DNA from: Vanrija pseudolonga
Taxonomy: Eukaryota > Basidiomycota > Tremellomycetes > Trichosporonales > Trichosporonaceae
DNA length: 64,000 nt
NCBI RefSeq assembly: GCF_020906515.1
Contig: NC_085851.1
Location: 3,968,001-4,032,000, forward strand
Direction of reading: 5' to 3'
The position numbers and the translations under genes were made by a program. Of this stretch, positions 20,959 to 31,933 are shown in pieces. Below the pieces are notes generated by a model. It saw only the letters and a list, made by a program, of their open reading frames with translations, was not told the origin of the DNA and searched no databases. Positions within the stretch are counted from its first letter, which is position 1. Each line of letters opens with the position of its first letter.

Positions 20959-22326
20959 GCCCCGCCTCGTCGCGCCTCGCCCCGCCCCCGCGCATTGTCG
21001 CTATAGCTTAATAATCCACCACGACCACCCACCACCACCACCATCATTAGTAGTAGCATGTGGGCCAGCCCCCCTGCCAGCATTGTTGTGACACTATGCA
21101 TAGATCAACCAGCACGAGAGAAGTGGACAAGCGGGAGTCGATCAGTGTAGTGCCACGCCTCCAGCGCCGCAACAAGCTAGACTGGTTCCAGCCGTACCAA
21201 CCGACAACAAAACACGGGCTGTCGACTCCACGGGGGCCACGTTTGAGGGTTGTTGCGGCCGCAGTGACATGTTTACAGCGCTACATGACTAGAGAACTCT
21301 GGGGTGGTGAGTTTAACGTGCGGAACGGCCAGCGTGAGGAGGCACAGCGTTTCACCACTCCCGCGGATCTGGGGGGTGGCAGACGGGGTTTGTGGTAGTG
21401 GTTCCTGGGCCAGTGGTGTGGGCGAGGCGTGGGCGGGGTGGAGTCGTGCGCTCTGTTCTTTCTTTCTTTCTTTCTGGACGCCGACGAACACCGCTGCTGC
21501 TGCTCAATGCACAGTACGTTATTCGCCCCCTGTTGGCCTTCGGACGCTCTTCGCTCCTCTCCATTCGCCGGGTCATCATTCGCCGTAGGCCGTCGAGCTA
21601 CGACGACGTCGACGTCGGTGCGAACAGGCTTCCGGCAGGCCAGCGAACAGTCAGAATCTGATCCAGGCACGGTCACGCGCGTGGCTTCCACGTGCCACTC
21701 GCGTGGTAGTCAAAAGCGCCGAGCTTAAATCGCCCCCTCCGCTACCCTGCTAGCCTTTTCGACGGCACCAACAGTGCCACAGGGCAGGGGATGGTTGTTT
21801 CCTGAAGATCGATCTTCACATGTGATGAGGCCATGTAGCTGCTGCTGCTCGAGCATGGTAGTGAATGTACAGAGCAGCGGTACATGGCGCGATGCATCGG
21901 CTCTGAAGGGCGTACCTCTGAGGGTCTAGGTATGAAGCAAGTCGTGCTGCTAGCCAGCCGTAGCGGTCCAGCCCGTTGCCCGCGCCTCGTTGCCGCCGCC
22001 GCCACTTGACATTCCCTGTTGTCGTCGTCGTCGTCGTCGACGGCGGCATCGCTTTCGTTTCACGATTTCACACCACGAAACAAGTCTTCTCTTTGATTGT
22101 CACTCTGCTTCGTCCTCCTCTTCCTTTTTCTCTCGCTCGATACCTTGACCTCGCTCAACGACACTGCATAGACATAGACTCTTGGCTGAACAGCCACGCA
22201 TCACGCACACGCACAAACACGCACAAACACGCTCTAGGCCGCTACTGCGCACCCGAGTAAACACGCCGACGGCTACTAGCCTCCTCCCGTTCTTCTTCAC
22301 TTCTTTCTTCAACTCCAACACGCACA
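20959..22326. other. Intergenic and promoter region, no gene seen
   Basis: About 1.4 kb between a plus-strand stop and the next plus-strand start. It contains a TTTC microsatellite at about 21456-21475 and several CAG/CTG and CGTCGT runs (for example 22020-22040). The last 250 bases are C- and T-rich, fitting a promoter and leader. No protein frame here is convincing. Confidence 0.5.
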
Positions 22327-23266
22327 ATGGTCAACGCGTACGCTACCGTCGTTGCGCGCCAGGCGCCCGGCGGAGGCAACAACAACGGCGGAAACAACAA
22401 CGCTGGCGGCGGTAACGGCGCCGCGGCCTCCCCAACCCCCGCGCCCAACCCGCAGCAGTCGCAGTCGGCGTCGGCGTCGACCTCGTCGACCTCGTCCATC
22501 TCGATCCCCGACTCGGTGCCGGCCGGCGGCATCCTCATGATCGACCCGCCCAACACGGCCTCGCAGAGCTTCTACAAGATCCACCCTAGCGAGTATATCA
22601 CGTTCAGGTGGAACCTGACGAGTTTGGTGTAAGTTGTCTCGGGCGCTGGCCGGCGCAGCCCCAATGCCCAGCCCGCCCAGTTGCTCACACGCCCAGCGTC
22701 ACCCCCACATCCCTCACCGTCATCGCGTCGTGCGCGGCCAACGGCAACACGTACCCCGTCGGCCCGACCGACGGCACGCAAAACACGATCAAGGGCGACA
22801 GCACGCAGGTGGTGTGGAACCCGTACCAGTGGGCGCAGGTGCCCGGCCAGCCGGCGTTCGCGGTCGCGACGTACCAGCTCGAGATCTACGACGAGGGCGG
22901 ACCCGGCGCGCGCGCGAGACCGGGTCGCTTTAGCCCGTACACGGGGACCAAGTTTGGCATGTACCTGCCGCAGTCGCCGGTGCCGCTTGACCGTGAGTAG
23001 AGCGAGCCTTCGAGCCCGCGAAGCGGGCGAGTTTGCGAGGGAGAGGGAGCCGGGCTAGCGGGGCAGAGCGTTGGGCCGATGACTCCACGCCACGCACCGC
23101 ACCCCCTCCACCCGCTCATCGCATTACACACCCACTGACGCCCCCAGAATGGACCTGTACGACCTGCTCTGGCGCCATCAGGGCGCTCGGCGAGCCCGCC
23201 GGCCTGTCCATCTTCATGTCGCTCCTCATCGTCCTCATCACGACGTTTGGCATGCTGAGGCGCTAA
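22327..23266 (+). CDS. Fungal tail-anchored protein, DUF7137-like
   Basis: Three exons (22327-22628, 22697-22992, 23148-23266) give 238 residues. After a glycine-, asparagine- and serine-rich N-terminus comes a beta-rich domain with GGILMIDPPNTASQSFYKI, ITFRWNLTSLVVTPTSLTV and QVVWNPYQWAQ, then TYQLEIYDEGGP. The C-terminus holds WTCTTCSGAIRA and one hydrophobic segment (LSIFMSLLIVLITTFGML) ending RR. This arrangement resembles the uncharacterised fungal DUF7137 group, recalled from memory rather than by search. It is probably anchored in the ER, cell-surface or vacuolar membrane by the tail segment. No strong signal peptide is seen at the start used. The role is unknown. Confidence 0.75.
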
Positions 23267-23740
23267 GCTGCTGCTGCTCCCCAACTACATCCCCACCCAG
23301 GAGGTGACGGACTCTGCATTGACGACACCAACAACCACAACAACAACCCTTATGCCCTCATCTGTATATACGTAATGCCTCTGGCGATGGACACTTCCGA
23401 GCACCGCGCCCGCGAGCGAAGCGAGCGGGGTGAGGGGTGAGGGGCGCGGAAGGAGAGGGAGCAGAGGAGACGATGGCGGTGTGCTGACCAGTCGCTCACA
23501 GCCCCTCCGCCGTCGTTGCTCACGACTCTGACTGCCTGATCTGCCACCACGACCATCTCACCGACCCCTCACCAACCCCCCACCACCCCTAACCGCCTAA
23601 TGTATCTGTGCATGCTATGACTGACTGACTATACGATGTCGCGATGTCCATGTGTCCACGTGCAGAGTCTCTCGCGCCTGTGCTGTGCTCTCGCCCCGCG
23701 CCCGGGCTCTTCTTTCTGTCTGTCTACCGCCTCCGGCCTA
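23267..23740. other. Convergent 3' spacer
   Basis: About 470 bases between converging stop codons. No gene, SINE copy or clear regulatory element is seen. Confidence 0.5.
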
Positions 23741-25077
23741 CTACTGGCGGATATCGGGGAAACTAGGCACGCGGGCATACTGCACGACGTTATGTGCGGT
23801 CGTCGCGGGGGTGTCGACGACCTCTGGCGAGTCGTGCGCCGACACCGAGGCGAGCGAGTTGGGCGGCACGGCGCCAAGCACGCCGCGCAGCGCCGCGGCG
23901 CCCATGAACTCGGCCCTCAGCTCGGCGATGACGCCCCGCTCGGTGGCAGCATCGAGCGTGCCCTCGAGCGCGCGGACGAGGGCGACGAGCGGGCCCCACG
24001 CGCTGTCCAGTGCCGGGCTGGCAGCGAGGAAGAGGAGGCGCTGCGCGGGGGTGTACTCTGGCGCAGGGGGGACCGCGGCGGGGTGCACGTTGCCAGCGTT
24101 GACGACGGGGAGCGCGTCGGGCGCCGCCGTGGCGCTACGGCCCGGGCCGAGCAGGCTCCCGTCCCGCCCGACCAGGAGGCCGCTGGCGCTCGCAGCGTGC
24201 GGGCCTGCGCGGCGACAGGCCACGACGCTCGCGTACGCCTCGAGGCTGGACGCGAGGTGGTGCAGCGCCGTGCTGAGGTCGGGGTCGGAGAGGACGGGCA
24301 GCGAAAGGAGCGTCGCGAAGCCCGCCGACGTGTCGACGGCGGCGTCAGCCTCGGCGTGCGCAAGCGCAGTGAGCGGCAGCGTGGCGGTGCGCACGCGCGG
24401 CGTCGTCGTCGTCTCGCCTTCGGCGTCGTCGTCGCTGACCTCTGTCGCCGTCGCGAGCGGCGAGCCATAGCTCACGGCCCGCGGGCTGACGACCCGCGAC
24501 CCGGCGCTGTCGGCGTCGGTATAGTCGCTCGCTTGGCTCGGCGCCGGCGCGGGCGGGGGCGGCGGCGTGGGGATCTCGCGGGCTGCCGTTGGGCGGGTGG
24601 AGAAGGGCCAGTCGGTGCTCACCAGGCGCGGGACGACGACGCCTGGTTTTGGCCCGGACGCGCGCCGGGTTGGCGGGGCTGGGGCGGGCGGGGGGCCGTC
24701 GGTGAAGATGTTGAGGTACTGCGAGCGAGCGAGCGCGCGTTAGCGCGCGAGGTCGCGAGTGAGGGGCCAAGCCGGCCTCACCGCTGCGCGGTTCGGCGGC
24801 GCACTTACGTTCGAGTTCAGCGCGGCCCGCGTCGCTGGGGTGGGAGCGTAGGGCATGGCGATAGGCTGGGGACGGTGTCGACAAGGAGGAGCTTGAGTCG
24901 CGCGCCGGCGTTACTGGAGAGCCTGTTGAGCAGGGGCAGGCGTGCGATACCGCTGTCGACGTTGAAGGCAATGTCTTTGAACGAGCGGTGGAGCCACAGG
25001 TTGCGGTCGTGGGACGGGACGTGGAGAAGGGGAGCGAAGATTAGTAGTGGCAGGAGGAGGTGTTGGGGCTGGGGCAT
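23741..25077 (-). CDS. Unknown protein, tandem paralogue a
   Basis: The C-terminal exon (24718-23741, 325 codons) is well supported: YLNIFTDGPPAPAPP, DLSTALHHLASSLEAYASV, YTPAQRLLFLAASPALDSAW and a short polar end. A 45-codon block matches paralogue b at 25485-26643. Upstream of a GTAAGT to CGCAG intron, a short exon reads MPYAPTPATRAALNSN (ATG 24856). A hydrophobic N-terminal stretch, PQPQHLLLPLLIFAPLLHV with KDIAFNVDSGIARLPLLNRL, is in another frame from ATG 25077. Joining these needs an unresolved splice or a one-base phase break. The likely product is a membrane-tethered protein with an alpha-helical soluble domain. I do not recognise the family. Confidence 0.5.
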
Positions 25078-25484
25078 GGGTTGGTGGGGCGGGCGGGCGG
25101 ATGGCGGAGGGCGCACGGGGCTGTGCGCTGCGAGGGGGAACGAGTGTGTGTGGGCTGGTGAGAGCGAGCGATGGTGTGTGTGAGAGGAGAGCGAGACGTC
25201 GACGAGCTCGACGCCGCGCTGGTCGTCGCTGCCCGTCGCGCCGAGCTGGCCCGCGCTGACTACGGCCGCCGTCTTCGACACGCCGCCGTGGACATGGCGT
25301 GGAGGCGGGTCCGTGCGCGCTGACGCCCGCGCCGAGCGCACGGCCCCGCTCGGTGTTTCGCCTCGGCAATGTCTGGTGCTGCATAGGTGACGGAGACGAC
25401 TAGATTCTATGTGTGCGGGCGCGAAGTGGGGTGTGTACGGACAGACAGTGTGGCACAGCACTGTGCCATGCCGCCACACAACTA
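25078..25484. other. Spacer between the tandem paralogues
   Basis: About 400 bases between the stop of paralogue b and the first possible start of paralogue a, both on the minus strand. It should contain the promoter of paralogue a. No distinct motif is recognised. Confidence 0.4.
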
Positions 25485-26643
25485 TTACCACGTAAGCACG
25501 GCAAAAGCGTACCGCTCCCTCGCGGCCGCAAACACGGCGATATAGCGCCGCACGCTCTGCTGCACGAACGACAGCTGGCGCGACGCCGTGTCCCGTGTAT
25601 AGCCGGCAGCGAGGCGCGCGTCGACGTAGGTGGTGAGGACTGCGAGGGCGTATCTGGGGGAGCGAGCGCGTCAGCGCGAGCTCGCGCGGGGAAGGGGACG
25701 GCATGGCACAACTGCCGGTGCCACACCACGCCACACTCACTGCTCATTGTCACTTGCGAGGTCGGTGACTAGCGCATCGACTGTATCGTACGCCGTGACG
25801 AATGAACCGACCTGTGTCGTCAGCCAGTTATCACGACCACCACCGCGGCTCGGCGCTGCGCGCCTCGCCTCGCCGCGCCTGCTCACCTCATCGCGATACC
25901 GCGAAACGAGCGCACTGGTCGCCTGCGACGCGCCCCACGCATGGATGCGCTTCTCATCCCGCACCGCCAGCCGCGACCCCAGCGTGGTCGCAATGTCGCC
26001 GAGGCTGGCCCATGTACCGGCGAGTGCTGGGCTAGCGAAGAGGAACAAGAGCCGCTGGGCCGGCGTGAGGCCGGGCAAGGCTTCGACAGGCGCCGTGGCG
26101 GACACGTACGCCTCGAGCGCGGACGCGAGGTGGGCGCTGAACTGCCCAAGGGCGGGGTTGGACGTCAGCGCCAGCAGGGGGGCGAGGCCGGCCGCGTCGG
26201 CCTCGGCGGTGCCCGCGACGACGGCCAGGGGGTTCTTCGGGGGGACGGTGAGGTCGAATGACTCGAACGTGGGGGACGAGGGCGAAGGCGAGTCGAGGAT
26301 GATGGATTCCGGCGCTGCTGGAGCCGCGGGGGCAGCAGCGGGGGCGGCGGCGCCAGACGCAAAGTGCCAGTTTGGACTCGGGCGCGCCGTCGTCGACACG
26401 ACGGGGCGGAGCATGACTGCGAGGGGGTTCTGGGGGTGTGAGCGGGGCGCGGCTGGCTGCGCCGGAGGGGGCGAGGGACAGGGATACCTTTGTTGACGAC
26501 ATGGTGGGCTTGCGGGGCGGAGACAGCAGGTAGATGGCGACAAGCGACACAGCGATGACGACCTGTGGACTCGCGGCGAGGAGGAGTAGCGCTGGAAGGG
26601 CTGCCCGCTCGATGATATACCGACGCTCCGAGTCACGCATCAT
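25485..26643 (-). CDS. Unknown protein, tandem paralogue b
   Basis: Exons 26643-26488, 26429-25741 and 25653-25485 are in phase and give 337 residues. The N-terminus has a membrane-type segment (LPALLLLAASPQVVIAVSLV) followed by YLLSPPRKPTMSSTK. Then comes an alanine- and proline-rich linker, and a helical domain with PALGQFSAHLASALEAYVSA and LTPAQRLLFLFASPALAGTW. The last exon encodes YALAVLTTYVDARLAAGYTR and QLSFVQQSVRRYIAVFAAAR. The domain with SALEAYVS and TPAQRLLFL is shared with paralogue a directly downstream. The two probably arose by tandem duplication. An endomembrane or mitochondrial location is possible. The function is unknown. Confidence 0.65.
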
Positions 26644-27157
26644 TCCGAGTGACAGTGATTGGCAGCAGTAGGAGCAGCAGCAGCTGCTGCTTGGACCACG
26701 GAGTGGCGTCCCCCTCGAGTGTCACTTTGTGGCGCGGTGGTGCGAGCCGGGTGACGGGCGACGGAGGGGGGAGGGGGGAGGTGCGTGCTGTGCCCATCGC
26801 ATCGCACGCACGCTTCGTGCGCAAGGAAGCCAGGTGCAGCACCGTAACCGGTGTGTTGGGGAGAACACGACACCTTGGTTCGGAGACGCTTCGTTCGCAC
26901 AGAGAGATGGGGCGACACGACACTTCGGACACGTTCGGCGCCACTCTGCTCGGGCCGGGCGCACGCCGCCACTGGCTGACGCCGTTCACGTCAACCACAG
27001 CAACAGTTTCAACAGCGCTCAGTCCGCTCCACCGCACGCTTGCTCGCTCGCCGGCTACGCCGGCTTGCTGTGCGCTGCGCGCTGCTGCTCGTACACGTGC
27101 CTACTAGATACATCAGAACAAAACTAGATTTTACGATTTTAAAGCAAACAAAACACT
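26644..27157. other. Spacer between GAPDH 3' end and paralogue b start
   Basis: About 500 bases on the minus-strand path from the end of the GAPDH-like gene to the start of paralogue b. It should include the paralogue b promoter. No gene or repeat is recognised. Confidence 0.4.
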
Positions 27158-28661
27158 CTACACAATGGCCTCTTCTGGGACCTCGTGGACGCCGTTCAGG
27201 CCGAGCCCGTTGGCGCCCTTGGACACTTTTGGCAGCGCAGACTTGGTGACCACCGGCGAGACCGAGTTGCGGCGCACGTTGGGGTGCTCGCCGTCGGGGT
27301 GCGAGTGCATGTACGTCACGAGGTCGACCATGCGGTTCGAGAAGCCAAACTCGTTGTCGTACCACGCGATGATCTTGGCGGTGAACTCGTCGAGGATGAC
27401 GCATGCGTCCTCGTCGATGATGGAGGACAGGGAGGAAGTGAGGTAGTCGGTGGACACGAGCTTCTCGTCGGAAACAGAAAGCACACCGCGCACGCCGCCG
27501 CGCGAGACGGGCGTGTCGGCCGCGTCGCGGAACGCCTGGATCAGCTCCTTCTTGCTGTTGAACGGGTGCGTCGTCTTGACGGTCAGGTCGACGAGCGAGA
27601 CGTTGGTCACGGGCACGCGCACGCTGATGCCCTGGAACTTGCCTGCCAGCTGGGGGAGGACGCGGACGACGGCCTGCGCGGCGCCCGTGGACGCGGGGAT
27701 GATGTTGCCCATTGCTGAGCGGCCGGAACGCAGGTCCTTGGTCGAGAAGCCGTCGAGCACCTTCTGCGAGGCCGTCGACGCGTGGATCGTCGTCATCATG
27801 CCGCTCTCGATGCCGAACGCGTTGTCGAGCACGGAAGCAAGCGGCGCGAGACAGTTGGTCGTGCAGGACGCGTTCGAGACCACGTCCTCGCCCGCATAGT
27901 CGCGGTGGTTGACGCCGTACACGAGGTTGTGCGCGTCCTTGGACGGCGCCGAGATGATGACCTTCTTGGCGTTCGCCTCGGTGATGTGCACGCTGGCCGA
28001 GGCGACAAGCGTCATCTTGCCCGTCGACTCCATGACGTACTCTGCGCCCGCCGAGGACCAGTCCAGGTTCTTCGGGTCGCGCTGCGAGAACAGGTGGATC
28101 AGGCGCCCGCGGTACAGCAGCGCCTGCGGGTTCGGGTTCTTGTCCGTCTTGGGCAGCATGTTGGGGTGGTCGGCCGGCGCGATGGTGACCTCTGCCTGGT
28201 TCGGCAGCGGGCCGTGCGTCGAGTCGTGCCGGATCGCGGTGAGCAGGTGCTCGAGGGTGGACGCAGTGTGGTTGATCGCCACGAGGCGGATGTCGTCGCG
28301 GAACAGGCAGATGCGGAAGAGGGCACGGCCTGGGGAAGCAAGCGTCAGTACTGCCAGGCTGGGGGAGAGGGGTGTGGCAGTGGCGGTGGGTGATGAAGTG
28401 AGGGCGAGGGTGATGGCGAGCTCCAGGCAGAGTCCATCGCCGCCACTCGCCACCACCATGCCACCATCGCACACCGCCCACCACGCCTCGACTCACCAAT
28501 GCGGCCAAAGCCGTTGATACCGATGGTAGGAACAGAGGGGGTAGCGACACCGAGAGTCACTGCGGGGTCAGTCAGCTTGTGTGTCACCGCGCACCGGCTC
28601 GGCCCAGGCAGGCACGATCTATCGATCGATCGCCACTGCTTCTGCCAACTTCCCACTCACT
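27158..28661 (-). CDS. Divergent glyceraldehyde-3-phosphate dehydrogenase paralogue
   Basis: The proposed exons are 28661 (only the A of ATG), 28559-28497 and 28329-27158, giving 411 residues against about 337 for ordinary GAPDH. The Rossmann motif TIGINGFGRIGRALF, catalytic SNASCTTNCLAPLAS, active-site histidine in TTIHASTASQ and ASTGAAQAV phosphate loop are all present, so it should be a real dehydrogenase. Odd features: VAINHTAST replaces the usual AINDPF, removing the aspartate that holds the NAD ribose. There is an insertion between DSTHG and LFSQRDP (ADHPNMLPKTDKNPNPQALL), and a C-terminal extension of about 45 residues follows FSNRMVDLV. It is probably not the main glycolytic enzyme. 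Its cofactor preference or role may differ. A TATATAA box lies about 55 bases upstream. Confidence 0.85.
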
Positions 28662-28715
28662 GTTGTTGTCTTCTTGGTTGGGGTTACGGACCCTCCCCCC
28701 GCCCCAGCCTCCATC

Positions 28716-28722
28716 TTATATA
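28716..28722 (-). promoter_or_regulatory. TATA box of the GAPDH-like gene
   Basis: TATATAA on the minus strand, about 55 bases upstream of the A proposed as the first base of the start codon. The spacing leaves room for a short leader that ends at the split start codon, which supports the model. Confidence 0.6.
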
Positions 28723-31700
28723 CACCTACACCAGCACCAACATGCGTACGTTCCCACTTCCACTGTTGTCTGCGCGGACGGCGCCGGCCGTCCGGCCAGC
28801 CCGCGACCGCCTCGACGCGACGAGACTGGAATGCGGGGTAGTCATGTCTCGTTCGGCTCTAGGTGGCCATCGAGTGCCAGTCAACGGGCGTTAGAGCGCC
28901 GCCGCTGTCGGCCGGGTAGCGCCGCCCATTCCCGGCCGGCCACGTGGGCGCACGTGGCCCCCCGAGTCGGCATAAGCTGGCATAAGGTGGGATAGGGGGT
29001 GCGGGGTAGCCGGGGTAACGAGCGTGCGGGGACGAGCACCCACATGTCCGACACGACCTGCGGGGTGGGTGGGTGCAACGTTTGTGGCCTCGGCGCGCAC
29101 ACGGGGAGGATTCCGAGCAAATCCCGAGGTGGGTGGGCCGTGCGGAGCGTGTGTTTCGGCGCGTCGGCGGAGCGTTGGCGGGGAAGGCGCGGCGTGCGGG
29201 GGCGGCGAAGGGCGGGCTAGGTTAGCGAGCCAGCGAGCGAGCTAGCGAGCGCACGCGCTGGCTAGAGGTGCTCGTAGGTGCGAGATGGGTGCGAAGGGCG
29301 ATCAGCCTGTGCGCCGAGCAGCGCAGAGCCGAGCAGAGCACATGGTGACGACGCGGGGTGAAAAACTTTTAGCGGTCAATGTGTCAGTGGTCGCGCGCGG
29401 TGCATGCGGGGTAGTCGCGAGTGTTGCGGTGGAATCGACACCCCGAAGCGCCGTGCAGCTGTGCTCGCTGTCGACAAGGCGCTCGGTGTCGGTGGCGCGG
29501 GCGGGACATCAAGCGACAGCGACGGCGGGTGCGACGGCGGCTCACCAGCCAGTCACGTGCCGCCCCACCACCACACCGCCACCACTGAGATCCAAAATTA
29601 TTTTCTATCACCACTCTCCACCCGTCGAGATAGGCAGATAATATAAGCAGATGGTCACGAGGCCGGGGAAAAGGGGATACGGGCCCGACGCGGCGAAGCA
29701 TTTCTTGGAACTGGCCACAGGCCACCTCGGTGGGGGGCAGCGAAAACTCGCGGCGAGCGGCACCCAAGCCGCCCCCCCGGGCGCCGGCGCCACGTCGTCG
29801 TCGTCGTCTCTCCCCGCCGGGCGGGGCAGGCTGCGACACCCACGTCGCCTGGAGCACCGCGCCACGTTGTCATTCCGCGGCGCAGAGATAGTGCAGCAGT
29901 GCCCGAGTGCCCTTTTGCTATCTTGATCGATTGATATCTCAGCGTTGTTTGCAGGACGACGACCGCCCGACCCTCGCTGGAGGGCCGGCGCCGGGCCCGG
30001 CGCCCGGCGGGCGGCAGTGGCACTGCTCCGATTCCCAGCGCGCCGTCAGCCTTGGCACTCCGATCTAAGCGCCGGGTGATGCGGCATGCCTCGGCGTCGG
30101 GCGCTGGCCAGGCGCTGCTGTACTGCATGGTGCACTGCATGTCGATAATCGCGCACTATGAACTGTGGGCACCGATAGCGCCGGCGTCGTGGCCGGAGCG
30201 GAGAGGGCCTGATCTCCGCCGCTGCCAGGCGCCCGGCGGGCGGCACGGCAAGCCGGCACCCCCGCACCACCGGCACCCCCGGTATCTCGCACCCTTAGTC
30301 AAGCACAGAACGTACCTCGTGCGTGCTGCGCTGCGCGTCGCACGATCAGTGTTGCTGCTCGCCGACGGCGATCACGACAAACAAGATTTTGGGGGCACGC
30401 CGCGCCGCTTGCTACCGAGTAGAGCACCTGGCTCGACAGGGCGTCGTGCTGCTCGTCGTCGTCGTCGCAGTCTGCGGCATGGTCGCCGCATCGCCGACGC
30501 GAGCGCCCAACGTGGGGTGTACTTGCTTTGCTTTGCTTGGTTGTGCGCCTCACGACGGGCGAGAACTTGCCTCGGCTCGCGGAGTCAGCATGCCACGGTA
30601 CGATGGATCTACTAGCGGCCATGCTGCCCTGTCTGCCTGCTATCACTCAGACACGGGCAGTCGACAGGGTTTGGCGTCGCGCTGGCGGCCAGGGAATCGC
30701 CAGTTGGCAGCTCGTGGCGGGTAGTACCAGCTGCTTTTTCCTGCCATCCGGCGGCCTAGATGGGACGATTGTGGACGATTGAGGGACGACGTGGGCCGGA
30801 ATCCCCGGAGCAACCTCGGCCATACCGGAGGGCAGTCTGTCAACACAAGTAAACATTGTAGCACTCATTCCGGGCCAGTCGAAGAACACGGCACGCAACG
30901 ACAGTGCCACCACGTTTTACTGCTCAAGCTGCTCGCATGACTGCCTTTCCTCTACGACGTTACGTCGTGTGGAGCAGGGAGCACGGGTCGTGTAGCAAGT
31001 GGTGGGCAGGCGATAACGACCAGCGTGGCATGACATCAGTCCAAGTGGAGCTAGCAGCAAAACAAACGAGCACAAGGGCGGGAAAGCCGAGGCAGGAGTG
31101 GTCGGCGCGGGGAGTTGGAGACCCTGGGGCGTGGCGGCAGTGGCCGTTGCTGATGTCATTTGGCCTCGCCGCCTGCCTGCCTCGAGTTTGCTATACAACA
31201 AATTACTCTAGCCGCTTGAATAGCAGCATGCTCCAGCCGGGCTACAATGGGGGGGGGGGGGTCAAGCCTTTTGCCCCGTAGACCTATAGCCGTCAATAGG
31301 TCCATTTAGAAAAGCGATCCATCATGTGGACGTCGTCGTCGAGTTGCTACTTGCCGTCGCCGACATCCCTGACAAATGTTGTTCCTTGGAGCTCGCGCCG
31401 TCGGGGGCCGAGAGTTTAACAGTGGCCCCCGCTCTGGCTGGCTGGCAGTGACTTCGACTTCTCTGCTTCAACGCCCAGCCGTCGGTCACTGACGGCATGC
31501 AAAGCCATGGCCGATTCGATGACGCTTGCGTGCAAACGGATGGATGGTATACAGTCAGTCCAGGTGCTGCTGCTGCTGCGGTGTTGGGGCTCGGCAAGAC
31601 GTTGGCTTGGCTCGAAGAAGGGAAAAAACGAGGCAAACCCCCCCCCCGCCCCCCCCGAGGCCCCCTGACGATTATTATCGCGACCAAGAAGGCCGCAGTA

Positions 31701-31933
31701 TTAAAGGCAAACAGGCGCCTCTCTTGGACACCCATCGTCTTCCCCCATCCTCTATAGACTGCCTGCGCCAGCTGCCAGACGCGCACGCACAACAGTAGTA
31801 AAGGTAACCCACCTCGCCCGTGACGGCACCCACCTAGGACGTTGGGATACGACACACACACACCTCCCAGCCCCTTATATTGTAAACAACCCCCCTCTGC
31901 CCCGCGCCCCCACCCCACCAAACCCCCCAAGCC
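28723..31933. other. 3.2 kb stretch without a clear gene
   Basis: No frame looks protein-coding. GC-rich short inverted elements (GCGCCCGGCGGGCGG near 29998 and again near 30229) and a 13-base G run at 31249-31261 are present. The right end should hold the promoter of the PDR transporter, with a TTATATTGTAA patch about 50 bases before its ATG. A long upstream region is common for drug-efflux genes with complex control, but nothing specific is seen. Confidence 0.4.

Noticed and set aside
27158-28661. Calling the GAPDH an NADP-specific enzyme
   Set aside because: The loss of the ribose-binding aspartate is suggestive only. Other residues that decide NADP use cannot be judged by eye.
30052-30615. 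A 187-codon open frame in the gene-poor region
   Set aside because: Arginine- and serine-rich with no protein-like pattern; typical of chance frames in GC-rich DNA.
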